A DNA stretch of 64,000 nucleotides from Shewanella yunxiaonensis (GTDB lineage Bacteria; Pseudomonadota; Gammaproteobacteria; Enterobacterales; Shewanellaceae), in NCBI RefSeq assembly GCF_018223345.1, contig NZ_CP073587.1, forward strand, positions 3,708,501-3,772,500, written 5' to 3'. Below, one piece after another: positions 1 to 9,497 of the stretch; the first letter of the stretch is position 1; the number at the start of each line of letters is the position of its first letter. The notes under the pieces were generated by a model. That model was not told where the DNA came from. It saw nothing but the letters and a program-made list of their open reading frames with translations, and did not search any database. A program made the position numbers and the translations under genes.

Positions 1-177
1 CACTTGCTCTAACGGTGCAACAAGATTGTCCCAGGTATAAGGACCACTATTGGCCAGCACCTCGTCAATTTTACTGCGGCACTTAGCGATAGCGTGTTCT
101 ACCGCTGGCTGAATATGTTCCGGCTTGATACTGGAAAACGGCGGTAATTCATTAGCTTGCAGTAAAGGGTTGGTCAT
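1..177 (-). CDS. prlC: Oligopeptidase A, N-terminal part (runs off window)
   Basis: Only the first 59 codons lie in the window; the gene continues to the left. The N-terminus begins MTNPLL, followed by ELPPF and, further on, PYTWDNL, the pattern of the M3-family zinc oligopeptidase A (PrlC/OpdA) of gammaproteobacteria, a cytoplasmic peptidase that degrades short peptides and cleaved signal peptides. The HExxH zinc site would be far downstream and cannot be checked here. The ATG at 175-177 is the family's usual start. gor lies nearby, as I recall for Shewanella. Family assignment is firm; functional integrity is unknown because the gene is cut by the window edge. Confidence 0.85.
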   Translation of the reverse strand, partial: MTNPLLQANELPPFSSIKPEHIQPAVEHAIAKCRSKIDEVLANSGPYTWDNLVAPLEQV

Positions 178-453
178 TATCAGTCCTTAGTGAAAATTAC
201 ACAAAGCAATGCCTCTATAGATAAGGCCTCTGCTGCGCTTTATCAAGCCAAATTCACTTAATTACCTGACCACTTAACAGGGAATAACGCTAGCGTCGCT
301 GAGCCATATCACACTCTGTTGCATTATTAACCATTCAAGCGCATTAATGCGTTTACGATCATAAATACGACTAGTTATCATTTACAGTAATAATTGTATT
401 TGTAGAATGAGGCGAAAAAAACAGACACTCGTTAATAGAAGAAGGTCTCGACG

Positions 454-1161
454 ATGAAACGCCTGATAGCTGCTTTATCGCTACTGACAACTTGCCATGT
501 GTTTGCCAGTGACGCCAGCGATACGACGGTTTACATGGATTGGGATAGCCATTACGTCTCGGAAGGACGCAACAATCTGCCACAAGGTGGCATCTTCTGG
601 AGCGGTATTGATCATACTGATGGTGCCTGGTTGTGGTATGAACGACAAGGCATCGGTGATAGCACTAACTTTATCGAACTGAATATGGGTTTTATGTACC
701 AGTTCGAATTACCCAATGATTTCTCCTTAGCCACCGGTTATAAACGCTTGGAATTTTTTGGCGATGACCGTTGCAGTGATAACGAGCTTGCGGCTGAACT
801 TTCTTACAATGCGATAGCGTGGCTCACACCTAATCTGGCCTACACCTATGCTACCGAGGCACATGGAGCTTTTGTCGAGTTCAGTCTCAGCGGTCATTGG
901 CAACCTTTCACCGACCTGACCATCTCTCCTTATATCCTGCAAGGCTGGGATTTAGGGTTCGCGTCGCTACATCATGATGGTCGCAACAACTTTCAGTTTG
1001 GGATTGAAGCAGCATACGATCTGTCGTCCCAGGTTAACCTAGCGCTGCAAATCAGTCACAGTATTGGTCAGGGTGATATTGAACGGCAGGAGCAGGAAGA
1101 AGATTGCATCGATGAGCTCAACCAGACCTTTGCCGGGATCCAACTCAGTTACCGCTTCTAA
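454..1161 (+). CDS. Small outer-membrane beta-barrel protein (putative porin)
   Basis: A 235-residue exported protein. Residues 1-18 form a classical signal peptide ending in VFA, followed by a mature region of alternating aromatic/hydrophobic strands (YMDWDSHYVSEG, FIELNMGFMYQFEL, NLAYTYATEAHGAFVEFSL) and a C-terminal phenylalanine (LSYRF), the Omp85 recognition signature of outer-membrane barrels. Size and strand spacing suggest 8-12 strands, similar to the TorF/DUF-type putative porins common in Shewanella. Two cysteines (in DDRCSDN and EDCIDE) could form an extracellular-loop disulfide. No specific substrate can be inferred. A purine-rich ribosome site (AGAAGAAGG) precedes the ATG. Confidence 0.75.
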   Translation: MKRLIAALSLLTTCHVFASDASDTTVYMDWDSHYVSEGRNNLPQGGIFWSGIDHTDGAWLWYERQGIGDSTNFIELNMGFMYQFELPNDFSLATGYKRLEFFGDDRCSDNELAAELSYNAIAWLTPNLAYTYATEAHGAFVEFSLSGHWQPFTDLTISPYILQGWDLGFASLHHDGRNNFQFGIEAAYDLSSQVNLALQISHSIGQGDIERQEQEEDCIDELNQTFAGIQLSYRF

Positions 1162-1232
1162 TGATTTGCATTGTGCCTTATCACCGCTACACTTTGGCTG
1201 TCGAAGGAACGACAGCAGATGAGGATAAGGAA

Positions 1233-1673
1233 ATGTTTCGTCCTGCCATTGTATTGAGTGTCATCTTTGCGTTTTCTACCATGCCAGCCGCGGGTGCTAC
1301 CAAGCTCAACAACCAGACCAAGCTCCCTGAAAACCGCGCGGTGGGTGCAGACGGCAAGCCCCTTTCTATACCAGAGCATTTCCAGGCAGCGCTGGAATAT
1401 CACGCCAGCGAAGCCGTCACACCCGTGCTCAACATCAGTGACAGTCAAACGTCAAGCAAACAACCGCGTAGTAAGCAACGCGCGATTGCTAACGATGCCA
1501 GTTGCCGCTGGTTGGCTAGTCGCATGGCCGATCTCAACAGCCGATTGCAAAAAGGGAGTCACATAGACAGTTATTTGCAGGCTGAGCTTAACGATTATCG
1601 TCGGCAGTGGTCCTGTCTAAAGTGTGATAGTGGTGGCCCTTCCAGTGCCGATCTTTCCCGATGTCGACCTTAA
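1233..1673 (+). CDS. Hypothetical secreted protein
   Basis: I do not recognise a family. The open frame extends back to 1161, but the ATG at 1233 is preceded by AAGGAA and opens a good signal peptide (MFRPAIVLSVIFAFSTMPAAGA), so I place the start there, giving about 146 residues. The mature part is polar, with cysteines in SCRWLASR, WSCLKCDSG and near the C-terminus (RCRP), plausibly disulfide-bonded in the periplasm. It starts about 70 bases after the barrel gene and may be co-transcribed with it. A link to the barrel protein is possible but is not shown by the sequence. Confidence 0.5.
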   Translation: MFRPAIVLSVIFAFSTMPAAGATKLNNQTKLPENRAVGADGKPLSIPEHFQAALEYHASEAVTPVLNISDSQTSSKQPRSKQRAIANDASCRWLASRMADLNSRLQKGSHIDSYLQAELNDYRRQWSCLKCDSGGPSSADLSRCRP

Positions 1674-1788
1674 CCCGGTTGTACAGCGCTGGTCAGTCCC
1701 CATAAATCTCCCTACAATGGCGGTCTGATCGGCAGGCAACCATAGCGGCTGTTTGTCTCTGAATCTGCCATTACACGGGAGTATCCAC

Positions 1789-3144
1789 ATGACCCAACAT
1801 TTTGACTATATCTGCCTCGGAGCTGGCAGTGGTGGCATCGCCTCAGCCAATCGTGCGGCGATGCGCGGGGCGAAGGTGTTGCTGATTGAAGCGCAACACC
1901 TTGGCGGAACCTGTGTCAATGTGGGCTGTGTTCCCAAAAAGGTAATGTGGTATGGTGCCCATGTTGCAGAAGCCATGAAACTTTATGCCGCCGACTATGG
2001 CTTTGACGTCAGTATTAATCGCTTTGACTGGAATACCTTGGTCAACAGTCGTGAAGCTTACATTGAGCGTATTCACGGCGCTTATGAACGAGGTCTGGCC
2101 AACAATAAAGTGACCTTGGTACAAGGTTACGGCAAATTTATCGATAACCACACGCTAGAAGTTAACGGCGAACAGTACAGCGCTGATCACATTCTGATCG
2201 CTACCGGTGGCCGACCGACCATACCGCAGATCCCTGGGGCGGAATATGGCATAGATTCCGATGGCTTTTTCGCGCTGCGCCAGCAACCAAAACGTGTTGC
2301 GGTGGTAGGTGCCGGCTACATTGCCGTTGAAATTGCCGGAGTGCTGCATGCATTGGGCAGTGAAACCCATTTGTTTGTTCGCAAACACGCCCCGCTGCGT
2401 AACTTTGATCCGATGTTATCTGACACCTTGATCGAAGCAATGCAGGCGGACGGCCCCACCTTACATACCGACAGCATTCCGCAAGCGGTCACTAAAAACG
2501 ACGATGGCAGCCTGACGCTGCGGTTAGAAAACGGCGAACAATATGAGGTGGACTGCTTAATCTGGGCGGTAGGTCGTTTTCCAAACACCAGCAATATCGG
2601 TCTGGAACACACCAGTGTTGAGCGCGATGCGCATGGCTACATCATTACCGATGGCTGGCAGAATACTACCGCCAAAGGGGTTTATTGTGTGGGCGACATT
2701 ATGGCCGGAGGTGTGGAACTGACACCTGTTGCTGTCAAAGCCGGAAGACTGTTGTCTGAACGCCTGTTCGGTAACATGCCCCAAGCCAAGATGGATTACG
2801 CCAATATCCCAACCGTTGTGTTCAGCCATCCACCTATCGGCACCATGGGATTAACTGAGCCGGAAGCCAAAGCACGCTTTGGTGACGATAAGGTCAAGGT
2901 TTATACCTCCAGCTTTACCTCCATGTATACCGCAGTGACATCTCATCGTCAGCCATGCAAGATGAAGCTGGTCTGCGTTGGCCCTGAGGAAAAAGTTGTC
3001 GGCATACATGGTATCGGCTTTGGTATGGACGAAATACTGCAAGGCTTCGGTGTGGCCATTAAAATGGAGGCTACCAAAGCCGATTTTGATGCGGTGGTCG
3101 CCATTCATCCCACCGGCGCTGAAGAATTCGTTACAATGAGATAA
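1789..3144 (+). CDS. gor: Glutathione-disulfide reductase
   Basis: Reduces oxidised glutathione with NADPH in the cytoplasm. The 451-residue product (E. coli Gor is 450) has the N-terminal FAD motif [14 protein letters not shown], the redox-active disulfide in [13 protein letters not shown], the NAD(P) Rossmann motif [11 protein letters not shown], the FAD site CVGDI and the C-terminal dimer-interface motif HPTGAEEF supplying the active-site histidine of the partner subunit. The ATG at 1789 follows GGGAG and matches the family start; the open frame upstream of it is not needed. All key residues are present. A strong hairpin terminator follows. Confidence 0.97.
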   Translation: MTQHFDYICLGAGSGGIASANRAAMRGAKVLLIEAQHLGGTCVNVGCVPKKVMWYGAHVAEAMKLYAADYGFDVSINRFDWNTLVNSREAYIERIHGAYERGLANNKVTLVQGYGKFIDNHTLEVNGEQYSADHILIATGGRPTIPQIPGAEYGIDSDGFFALRQQPKRVAVVGAGYIAVEIAGVLHALGSETHLFVRKHAPLRNFDPMLSDTLIEAMQADGPTLHTDSIPQAVTKNDDGSLTLRLENGEQYEVDCLIWAVGRFPNTSNIGLEHTSVERDAHGYIITDGWQNTTAKGVYCVGDIMAGGVELTPVAVKAGRLLSERLFGNMPQAKMDYANIPTVVFSHPPIGTMGLTEPEAKARFGDDKVKVYTSSFTSMYTAVTSHRQPCKMKLVCVGPEEKVVGIHGIGFGMDEILQGFGVAIKMEATKADFDAVVAIHPTGAEEFVTMR

Positions 3145-3167
3145 CGAGTTGTGAATGAAGAGTATCC

Positions 3168-3193
3168 AAAAGGCAGCAATCGCTGCCTTTTTT
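3168..3193 (+). terminator. Rho-independent terminator after gor
   Basis: A 10-bp perfect stem (AAAAGGCAGC and its complement) with a 4-base loop is followed by a run of T. It sits 24 bases after the gor stop codon. Confidence 0.85.
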
Positions 3194-3268
3194 ACGTCCG
3201 CGAGCATCTGAGGTTGCAAGCCCGATAGCTCTTCGGCAGAATGCCGCTAATACCTTGCTGGGGAACAT

Positions 3269-3748
3269 ATGAAGGCACTTACCGGAACACTGCTATTATG
3301 GCTGCTGCTGATATTAAGCGGTTGTAGCTCTGCGCCTTCACAACCTAGTCAACCTGCAGCGGTGCCAGCACCTAAATCGCTGACACCAAGTGACTTCAAA
3401 ACGGTGTTGCAACAATGGCAAGGTGTGCCTTACCGACTGGGCGGTGACAGTCACAAAGGCATTGATTGCTCAGGGTTTGTCAGTGTGACCTACCAGCAAT
3501 TACTCGACATGTCGTTACCGCGCACGGTTGAAGAACAAGCAGAGTTGGGATTTGCCGTTACCCGAGCCCAGCTGCGCAGCGGCGATCTGCTGTTTTTTAA
3601 GACCGGCCGCCTTCGACGCCATGTAGGGATCTATCTCGGAAATGGCGAATTTATGCATGCCTCTACCAGTCAAGGCGTTACCATTTCTTCGATTAATAAT
3701 GAGTATTGGCACCGCCACTACTGGCAAGCCAGACGTTTAGTGCCCTGA
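3269..3748 (+). CDS. NlpC/P60-family lipoprotein peptidase
   Basis: Predicted cell-wall endopeptidase anchored to the outer membrane. Residues 1-19 form a lipoprotein signal with lipobox LSGC (Cys19); a short Ser/Pro/Ala linker follows, then a C40 peptidase domain with catalytic Cys67 in GIDCSGF, His118 in RRHVGIYLG and a third polar residue, His130, in MHAS. This is the same triad arrangement as E. coli MepS/Spr and NlpC, and at 159 residues it has the length of those proteins. It likely cleaves peptidoglycan peptide cross-links. The ATG at 3269 follows GGGGAA. It is flanked by gor and mog with its own spacing and shows no operon evidence. Confidence 0.88.
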   Translation: MKALTGTLLLWLLLILSGCSSAPSQPSQPAAVPAPKSLTPSDFKTVLQQWQGVPYRLGGDSHKGIDCSGFVSVTYQQLLDMSLPRTVEEQAELGFAVTRAQLRSGDLLFFKTGRLRRHVGIYLGNGEFMHASTSQGVTISSINNEYWHRHYWQARRLVP

Positions 3749-3813
3749 TATGGTATGGTTAGACCGTTGACAGGCACTGTCCATGTCGCCATGTTTCTTT
3801 AGGGAGTTTTTAC

Positions 3814-4344
3814 ATGGGAAAAGCCAAAATCGGCATTGTCACCGTGAGTGATCGTGCCAGCGCCGGTATCTATGAAGATCTTTCCGGCAAAGCCATTATC
3901 GATACCCTCAATCAATATCTGATCAGTGAATGGGAACCTGTGTACGAAGTGATCCCTGATGAACAGGACCTGATTGAAGCAACGCTGATACGCTTGGCTG
4001 ACGAAGATAACTGTAGTCTGATTGTGACCACTGGCGGTACGGGTCCGGCAAAACGTGATGTCACACCGGAAGCCACCGAAGCCGTATGTGATCGCATGAT
4101 GCCAGGTTTTGGTGAACTGATGCGTCAGGTGTCATTGCAATATGTACCCACAGCAATTCTGTCACGCCAAACAGCGGGCTTAAGAGCTGATACCCTGATT
4201 GTGAATTTACCGGGCAAACCTAAATCCATCCGTGAGTGTCTGGATGCTGTGTTTCCAGCAATCCCTTACTGTATCGACCTGATGGAAGGTCCGTACCTGG
4301 AATGTGATGAAGCGGTGATAAAGCCATTCCGGCCGAAAAAGTAA
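3814..4344 (+). CDS. mog: Molybdopterin adenylyltransferase
   Basis: Adenylates molybdopterin before molybdenum insertion during Moco synthesis. The 176-residue sequence opens KIGIVTVSDRASAGIYEDLSG and contains the TTGGTGPAKRDVTPEAT segment and the NLPGKPKSI motif typical of MogA rather than MoaB. The ATG follows AGGGAG. It lies about 0.9 kb from a molybdenum hydroxylase pair on the opposite strand, which would be a client of the cofactor, though the two are not co-transcribed. A hairpin terminator follows at 4361. Confidence 0.93.
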   Translation: MGKAKIGIVTVSDRASAGIYEDLSGKAIIDTLNQYLISEWEPVYEVIPDEQDLIEATLIRLADEDNCSLIVTTGGTGPAKRDVTPEATEAVCDRMMPGFGELMRQVSLQYVPTAILSRQTAGLRADTLIVNLPGKPKSIRECLDAVFPAIPYCIDLMEGPYLECDEAVIKPFRPKK

Positions 4345-4360
4345 CATCGCCAATAACCAA

Positions 4361-4390
4361 AAACGCCAGACATTTAGCGCTGGCGTTTTT
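4361..4390 (+). terminator. Rho-independent terminator after mog
   Basis: A 9-bp stem (AAACGCCAG/CTGGCGTTT) with a T run on the plus strand ends the mog transcript. The stem is symmetric with A residues on the other side, so it may also serve the convergent gene that ends at 4414. Confidence 0.85.
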
Positions 4391-4413
4391 GTTGGCCTGA
4401 CAAGCGTCTTTGG

Positions 4414-5091
4414 CTATTTACGCAGTTTGATATACAACTCTCCATCGTGGATCTGAATATCATCCACACCATCAGCAAAAGTATTCCAGAAACCACGGTC
4501 GCCAAATTCACTGACCAAATTGACATTTTTCATATTTCCCAGCCAAGCATTGGGGATCGGAACCCCCATTAAACTGACCCCAACCAACGCCACGACTGGT
4601 CGACGGTTTTTATCCAGATGGATATCCAGTCCCGCATTTACCCGTAAGATTTCACCGGCCATGATCGGAAAATCCCGAGGAATGGGTATCAGGATCTTGG
4701 CACTGGCGAGATTATCTGAAAAATCTATTGCCACCCGTTGCGCAAAATCTGGGCTGCGCGCAATGATAGAATTCACTTCCTTTTCACTCAAGGTGACCTG
4801 TCGATTAGCGTCAGACTCACGATAGGGCTCCGGCGTTAAGTCATTCGCTGAACCCGCTTGTCTACGTACACCGGAATCGCTCTGCCAGCCCAGTTGCTGC
4901 AGCTTTTTATCCAGCTTTTGCGTTTCTTTGTCGTTCAATGTGACGGGGCTAAACGGCTGAGGGAAAATATAGGTGCGAATCACTAGAAAGCTCACGCCTG
5001 CAGTGATCACTACCGCAGCGAGCATCATTAGCAACACCTGTGTACCGGTAAAGCCCTTTTGCTTTTGACTAGCCGATATCGAGTGGGTCAT
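4414..5091 (-). CDS. Membrane-anchored protein of unknown function
   Basis: No family is recognised with confidence. The ATG at 5091 (MTHSISASQ...) is preferred over a TTG four codons upstream. There is one N-terminal transmembrane helix at about residues 17-42 (VLLMMLAAVVITAGVSFLVI), so the rest should be periplasmic. The C-terminal half (LSEKEVNSII, IPIPRDFPIMAG, GVSLMGVPIPNAWLG) has the alternating pattern of lipid-binding half-barrel proteins such as YpmS or LmeA; this is a visual resemblance only. About 225 residues. It is convergent with mog and shares its terminator region. Confidence 0.6.
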   Translation of the reverse strand: MTHSISASQKQKGFTGTQVLLMMLAAVVITAGVSFLVIRTYIFPQPFSPVTLNDKETQKLDKKLQQLGWQSDSGVRRQAGSANDLTPEPYRESDANRQVTLSEKEVNSIIARSPDFAQRVAIDFSDNLASAKILIPIPRDFPIMAGEILRVNAGLDIHLDKNRRPVVALVGVSLMGVPIPNAWLGNMKNVNLVSEFGDRGFWNTFADGVDDIQIHDGELYIKLRK

Positions 5092-5203
5092 CTGATTATC
5101 CAAGGCCTCTTGCGCAATACGTTATAGTACCGTCGCTGGCGAAATAATGGCAAAAGTTGATTAATAATAACCCTCAAAAATCTTAGCCATGAGCTGGTCA
5201 ACA

Positions 5204-5237
5204 TGAAGAGGCCCCCGAAAGGAGGCTTCTTCTCTCA
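5204..5237. terminator. Hairpin, probable terminator of the Mo-hydroxylase operon
   Basis: An imperfect stem-loop (GAAGA-GGCC paired with GGCTTCTTC around a GAAA-containing loop) lies just past the 3' end of the molybdenum hydroxylase gene that ends at 5248 on the minus strand. Confidence 0.5.
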
Positions 5238-5247
5238 ATTATCACTA

Positions 5248-7446
5248 TCAACTGAGTAACTGATCTTTGATCGGTAACCGCCGGATGCGTTTGCCGCTGG
5301 CAGCAAAAATCGCATTACACAGTGCCGGGATCACCGGGGGTAATGCTGGTTCGCCCAGGCCGGTGGTGGGGTAATCGGTTTTCAAAAATTCGACATCGAC
5401 CTCAGGTACTTCCGCCATGGTCAGCATTTGGTGCTGGTGATAGTTCACCAGCTTGGCGCCGTTATCAATGGGCACTTCCTGGTACAAGGCTTGTGATAAT
5501 CCGTCCAGAATTGACCCCTGCACCTGATGCATGGCACCGCTGGGATTAACGATATATTTGCCGACATCACCGACTGCCCAGACTTTATGGATCTGTAATT
5601 TCCCATCAATGACACTGGCCTCGACGACCTCAGCAAAATAACCGGCGTGACTGTAATAACAGGCAATCCCCAAACCATGACCTGCAGCGACTTTGTTACC
5701 CCAACCGCTGCGCTCAGCAACAACGTTAAGTACCGCCGTCATGCGCTGAGGATTGAAACTGCCACTGCTACTCTGGGGATTGGCAAGCAGTGCTAACTGA
5801 AACGCCAGCGGGTCCTGTCCAGTCGCATGCGCCGCTTCATCCAGCATACTCTGAAACACCCAGGCCAATGCATTACTGCCAGGGGCTCGCAACCAACCGG
5901 TTGGAATATGCGCCGGGATCAGTGATGCGCCATATTGTAAGTTGGGGATGAAACCGGCAGGAAAGATATCGCGACTCATCTGGGCTGCCAACAAGGGCTG
6001 ACCATTTTCACCGAAGGTCAGAAAATGATCCTTGAACGCTACCAGTTTACCTTGCCCATCTAGCGCCAGCTTGAAGTTGTGATATCCCGCCGGCCGGTAG
6101 AAATCATGCTGGAAATCATCTTCTCTGGACCACAGCAGTTTAACCGGGGCCTTGGCTTCCCGGGAAATCCAGGCCACTTCCGCCATATAGTCATTGAACA
6201 AACGTCGGCCAAAGCCGCCACCGGAACGAACCACATGGATAGTAATGTCCTGTTCTTTTAACCCCAGCACTTTGGCCACCTGCTTTTGACCGCTGACGGG
6301 GTTTTGGGTTGGAGCCCACAGCGTCAGTTTGCCATTGTGCCACTGTGCGGTGCAGTTCATCGGCTCCAACTGACCATGCGCGACAAAAGGATAGTAATAA
6401 GCCGCTTCCAGCACTTTGGCCGCACTGGTAAATGCGGCGTCAATATCGCCATCCTGCCGCAGAATTTGCAATGGGGGATGTGCTTGCAACACTGTAGCTT
6501 GTTGATCAAATCCGTGATTACTTTGTCCCGCCGCCTCACTGTCATGCCATTCAACTTGCAGCTGCTGTCGCGCTTTTTGCGCTTGCCACCAGCTGTCAGC
6601 AACAATGGCAACGCCACCATCCAGACCATAAAAGTCTTGATTTCCGGGCACCACCAAAACCTGACGCACACCTGGTAGTTTTTCAATCTCCGCTAGGTTG
6701 GCCTTTTTGACGGTGCCACCAAACACCGGGCACTTCTGATACACAGCATACAACATGCCCGGGACTTCAATATCAATGCCAAACAGTGGTTTACCGTGAA
6801 CAATGGCCTCGTTATCCACACCGCTGGTGAACTGGCCGATAAGGTGCAACTGGTCATCGGCTTTCACGGTAACCGAGGCTAATGTCGGCGCCGGCAACTG
6901 AGCCGCAGCGGCAGCCAGAGCACCATAGCCAAGAGTCCGTCCACTGCTCGCATGAATGACCTGACCATGAGCCGTAGTGCATTCAGCTACAGCAACCTGC
7001 CACTGCGCTGCGGCTGCGGTTAACAGTAACTGTCGGGTCGCAGCGCCAATGCGACGATGCTCATCAAAATGTACCGGGGTACTGCGACTGCCGCCCGCGG
7101 ACTGCCGCCCGTAGACTTCGGGCATCACCGGCGCCTGCTCCACTTGTACTTGCGTCCAGTCCACATCCAGTTCATCCGCAATCACCATCGGCAATGAAGT
7201 TTTGATGCCCTGGCCGATTTCCGGCGCCACCGACATAATACGAATACTGCCATCAGCACTGATGCGGACATAGGCATTCAGTGTCCAGCTGTCATCGTTA
7301 CCGCTAACGGCAAATGCCTTCGGCAGATATAACCCCAGTAACAAGCCTCCACCAGCAACCGCGCTCGCTTTGAGAAATGCCCGCCGCGACCATTCACCGG
7401 TAACGTCCGCTTGAGATAACCCTAAGTCATGATGCTGCATCGCCAT
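5248..7446 (-). CDS. Xanthine dehydrogenase-family Mo-binding subunit (IorB-like), Tat-exported
   Basis: Large catalytic subunit of a molybdenum hydroxylase of the isoquinoline 1-oxidoreductase/aldehyde oxidase type, likely acting on an aldehyde or N-heterocycle in the periplasm. The start at 7446 is chosen because it follows AGGGAGGAA and sits two bases after the small-subunit stop codon; this gives 732 residues, normal for IorB. Near the N-terminus is a twin-arginine signal ([10 protein letters not shown]...). Visible motifs are the molybdopterin segment SGGGFGRR and, near the C-terminus, GLGEPALPP with the conserved catalytic glutamate. The duplicated aldehyde-oxidase domain layout of IorB is expected. 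The substrate cannot be told from sequence. Confidence 0.9.
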   Translation of the reverse strand: MAMQHHDLGLSQADVTGEWSRRAFLKASAVAGGGLLLGLYLPKAFAVSGNDDSWTLNAYVRISADGSIRIMSVAPEIGQGIKTSLPMVIADELDVDWTQVQVEQAPVMPEVYGRQSAGGSRSTPVHFDEHRRIGAATRQLLLTAAAAQWQVAVAECTTAHGQVIHASSGRTLGYGALAAAAAQLPAPTLASVTVKADDQLHLIGQFTSGVDNEAIVHGKPLFGIDIEVPGMLYAVYQKCPVFGGTVKKANLAEIEKLPGVRQVLVVPGNQDFYGLDGGVAIVADSWWQAQKARQQLQVEWHDSEAAGQSNHGFDQQATVLQAHPPLQILRQDGDIDAAFTSAAKVLEAAYYYPFVAHGQLEPMNCTAQWHNGKLTLWAPTQNPVSGQKQVAKVLGLKEQDITIHVVRSGGGFGRRLFNDYMAEVAWISREAKAPVKLLWSREDDFQHDFYRPAGYHNFKLALDGQGKLVAFKDHFLTFGENGQPLLAAQMSRDIFPAGFIPNLQYGASLIPAHIPTGWLRAPGSNALAWVFQSMLDEAAHATGQDPLAFQLALLANPQSSSGSFNPQRMTAVLNVVAERSGWGNKVAAGHGLGIACYYSHAGYFAEVVEASVIDGKLQIHKVWAVGDVGKYIVNPSGAMHQVQGSILDGLSQALYQEVPIDNGAKLVNYHQHQMLTMAEVPEVDVEFLKTDYPTTGLGEPALPPVIPALCNAIFAASGKRIRRLPIKDQLLS

Positions 7447-7447
7447 A

Positions 7448-7921
7448 TTAACGTTCCTCCCTGGTTGGGGTTGCAGCAGCGTGCTGAATTGCCTGCTGGA
7501 TGCGATGATAAGTGGCACAGCGACACAGGTTCCCCTTCATCCCTTGAGCAATCTGCATCGCTGTTGGTTGCGGAAATTGTTTGAGGAGTGATACCGCCGA
7601 CATCATCTGCCCCGCCTGACAGTAACCGCATTGTGGCACATCAAGGATTTTCCAGGCCTGCTGTACCCGCTGACCGATATCGGTGGCCGCGATGCCTTCA
7701 ATGGTCGTGATTTCTCGGCCCGCCACTGCCGAGATTGGCGTGACACAGCTCCGAACCGGTTTGCCGTCCAGATGCACCGTACAGGCACCACACTGCGCGG
7801 CCCCACAACCAAACTTGGTGCCTTTTAGCTTTAGCGTATCGCGTAGCACCCACAGCAGTGGCGTATCCTGTGCCACATCTGCCTGCATGATTTGACCGTT
7901 GATCTTCAGTTGATAGTTCAC
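7448..7921 (-). CDS. (2Fe-2S) subunit of molybdenum hydroxylase (IorA-like)
   Basis: Iron-sulfur electron-transfer subunit paired with the IorB-like protein. The 157 residues hold the plant-ferredoxin cluster motif CGAAQCGACTVHLDG with a fourth cysteine in RSC, then the second cluster CGYCQAGQ...GNLCRCATYHRI. There is no signal peptide, as usual for IorA, which travels through Tat with its partner. It is first in a two-gene operon, with two bases between its stop and the next start. No cytochrome c or XdhC-like maturation gene is adjacent, so the electron acceptor is unknown. Confidence 0.93.
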   Translation of the reverse strand: MNYQLKINGQIMQADVAQDTPLLWVLRDTLKLKGTKFGCGAAQCGACTVHLDGKPVRSCVTPISAVAGREITTIEGIAATDIGQRVQQAWKILDVPQCGYCQAGQMMSAVSLLKQFPQPTAMQIAQGMKGNLCRCATYHRIQQAIQHAAATPTREER

Positions 7922-8188
7922 TGTCTTTGCCCTCCTGTGGCAGGCTCAGACGCAGCTCTCTGCGTGTGATATAGATGAGCGCCTGCATACCACAGGCGTT
8001 ACAGATATTAGTGACGGTATGTCGAATAGCCCATTTAAGGTTTTATCAGCTCAGGCTGAACGTAAACTGAGTTGTTGGCACAGCGAAGTGGAATAAACTC
8101 TGGCCGTTAGCCTCCAGACTGGTCAACACTTACAATAAAGATTAGTATCTGCTACTGCAAATATGGAGTTTCAGGGAGTAATAATCTC

Positions 8189-8869
8189 ATGGGTATCAGA
8201 GCAATTATTGTAGATACGGCCGGCACCACCACTGATCTTAATTTTATCCAGGATGTGCTGTTCCCCTATTCCGTTAAGGCTCTGCCGACATTTCTGGAAC
8301 ACCACCAAGATAATTTTCTGGTCGATGCCTGTGTCAGTGATACTCGCGATATCGCCCTGGAGGCGGATGCGGACCTTCCCCGCGTTGCGCAAATATTGCA
8401 GAGTTGGGTCAAAGAAGACCGTAAAGCCACACCATTAAAGACACTACAAGGGCTGATCTGGAAGGAGGGTTATGCCCAGAATGATTTTACCGGTCACATC
8501 TACCCCGACTTTATTGAAGCGATTCAGCAGTACCACACCCAAGGATTACGCGTTTACAGTTTTTCCTCTGCCTCAGTAGAAGCGCAGAAGCTGTTATTTA
8601 GCCACAGTGATGGTGGCGATCTGACTGAACTGTTCAACGGGCATTTCGACACCCGCACCGGCAGTAAGCTCGATAAGCAGGCCTACAGCAATATTCTTAA
8701 CACCATCAGTTTAGCGCCCAAGCAAGTGTTATTTGTTTCAGACCTGTTAGGTGAATTGAAAGCCGCTGCGGCTGCGGGCATGCAGATCTGTCAAATGGTG
8801 CGCAGTGATGCGGTGAAGACGGGCGATTACCGGCAGATCCACAGTTTTAACGAACTATCACTCCAGTAA
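8189..8869 (+). CDS. mtnC: Enolase-phosphatase E1 (acireductone synthase)
   Basis: Methionine-salvage enzyme that enolises and dephosphorylates 2,3-diketo-5-methylthiopentyl-1-phosphate to acireductone. It is a HAD-superfamily protein of 226 residues; the nucleophile motif here is VDTAGTTTD, where most orthologues have DIEGTT, so the second acidic residue is replaced by Ala while the nucleophilic Asp is kept. Motif II is [11 protein letters not shown], the lysine region GSKLDKQAY and motif [15 protein letters not shown]. The gene stands alone, with no mtnA, mtnB, mtnK or mtnD neighbour in the window. The ATG follows a CAGGGAG site; a terminator follows. Confidence 0.9.
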   Translation: MGIRAIIVDTAGTTTDLNFIQDVLFPYSVKALPTFLEHHQDNFLVDACVSDTRDIALEADADLPRVAQILQSWVKEDRKATPLKTLQGLIWKEGYAQNDFTGHIYPDFIEAIQQYHTQGLRVYSFSSASVEAQKLLFSHSDGGDLTELFNGHFDTRTGSKLDKQAYSNILNTISLAPKQVLFVSDLLGELKAAAAAGMQICQMVRSDAVKTGDYRQIHSFNELSLQ

Positions 8870-8890
8870 CTACACATACTTTTCTGCTGG

Positions 8891-8918
8891 AACGGCGGAG
8901 CTAGGCTTCGCCGTTTTT
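8891..8918 (+). terminator. Rho-independent terminator after mtnC
   Basis: A 7-bp stem (AACGGCG/CGCCGTT) with an 11-base loop and a T run lies 22 bases after the mtnC stop. Confidence 0.75.
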
Positions 8919-8996
8919 ATTTTTAGCGCTGTTTAATACTTGAGCCAGACGATAGCGATTGCTATGCTGAGCCAAAATTCAAACGAGCGTTTCATT

Positions 8997-9422
8997 ATGG
9001 ATGATTTCAAGCAGCGTTACCCTGATGCCTGTTATATCAAAGTCACCTGGGGCGATATGGACGCCCTGCAACATGTGAATAACGTGGCGTATTTTCGCTA
9101 TTTTGAAGACGCAAGAATCGAGTTTTTCAACCGTGATTTCCCGCTGACCGAGATGTATAAATGCGGCATTGGACCGGTCATCAGTGAAAATCACGCCAGT
9201 TACCGAAAGCCGGTGGTTTACCCCGACACGTTATTGGTCGGAATTAGTAGCAGTCATATTGGTGAGGACAGATTCACTCTGCATTACGAGGTATTCAGCA
9301 CCCAACAACAGTGTATTACCACCACGGGCAGTTCCGTCGCGGTAATGTTCGATTTCAATCAAGGCCAAAAGACCGCAATACCAGCAGATTTGCGCGCAAT
9401 TTTACAGCGGCTGCAACAATAA
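8997..9422 (+). CDS. Acyl-CoA thioesterase, 4HBT hotdog family
   Basis: Predicted cytoplasmic thioesterase hydrolysing an acyl-CoA. The hotdog signature WGDMDALQHVNNVAYFRYFEDARIEFF is complete, with the catalytic Asp in the DMDALQHVNN stretch that defines the 4-hydroxybenzoyl-CoA thioesterase/YbgC-like group. The frame is open back to a TTG at 8940, but the ATG at 8997 (MDDFKQRYP) leaves the family-typical short leader and gives 141 residues. The substrate chain length is unknown. A second, frameshifted hotdog gene lies 5 kb downstream. Confidence 0.85.
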   Translation: MDDFKQRYPDACYIKVTWGDMDALQHVNNVAYFRYFEDARIEFFNRDFPLTEMYKCGIGPVISENHASYRKPVVYPDTLLVGISSSHIGEDRFTLHYEVFSTQQQCITTTGSSVAVMFDFNQGQKTAIPADLRAILQRLQQ

Positions 9423-9497
9423 TCGGTCACAGTACTTGCGACTCATGGGCATTTAATTACACTTGGGCAAACGTTTTCATCTGATTGCCCTGTAACC

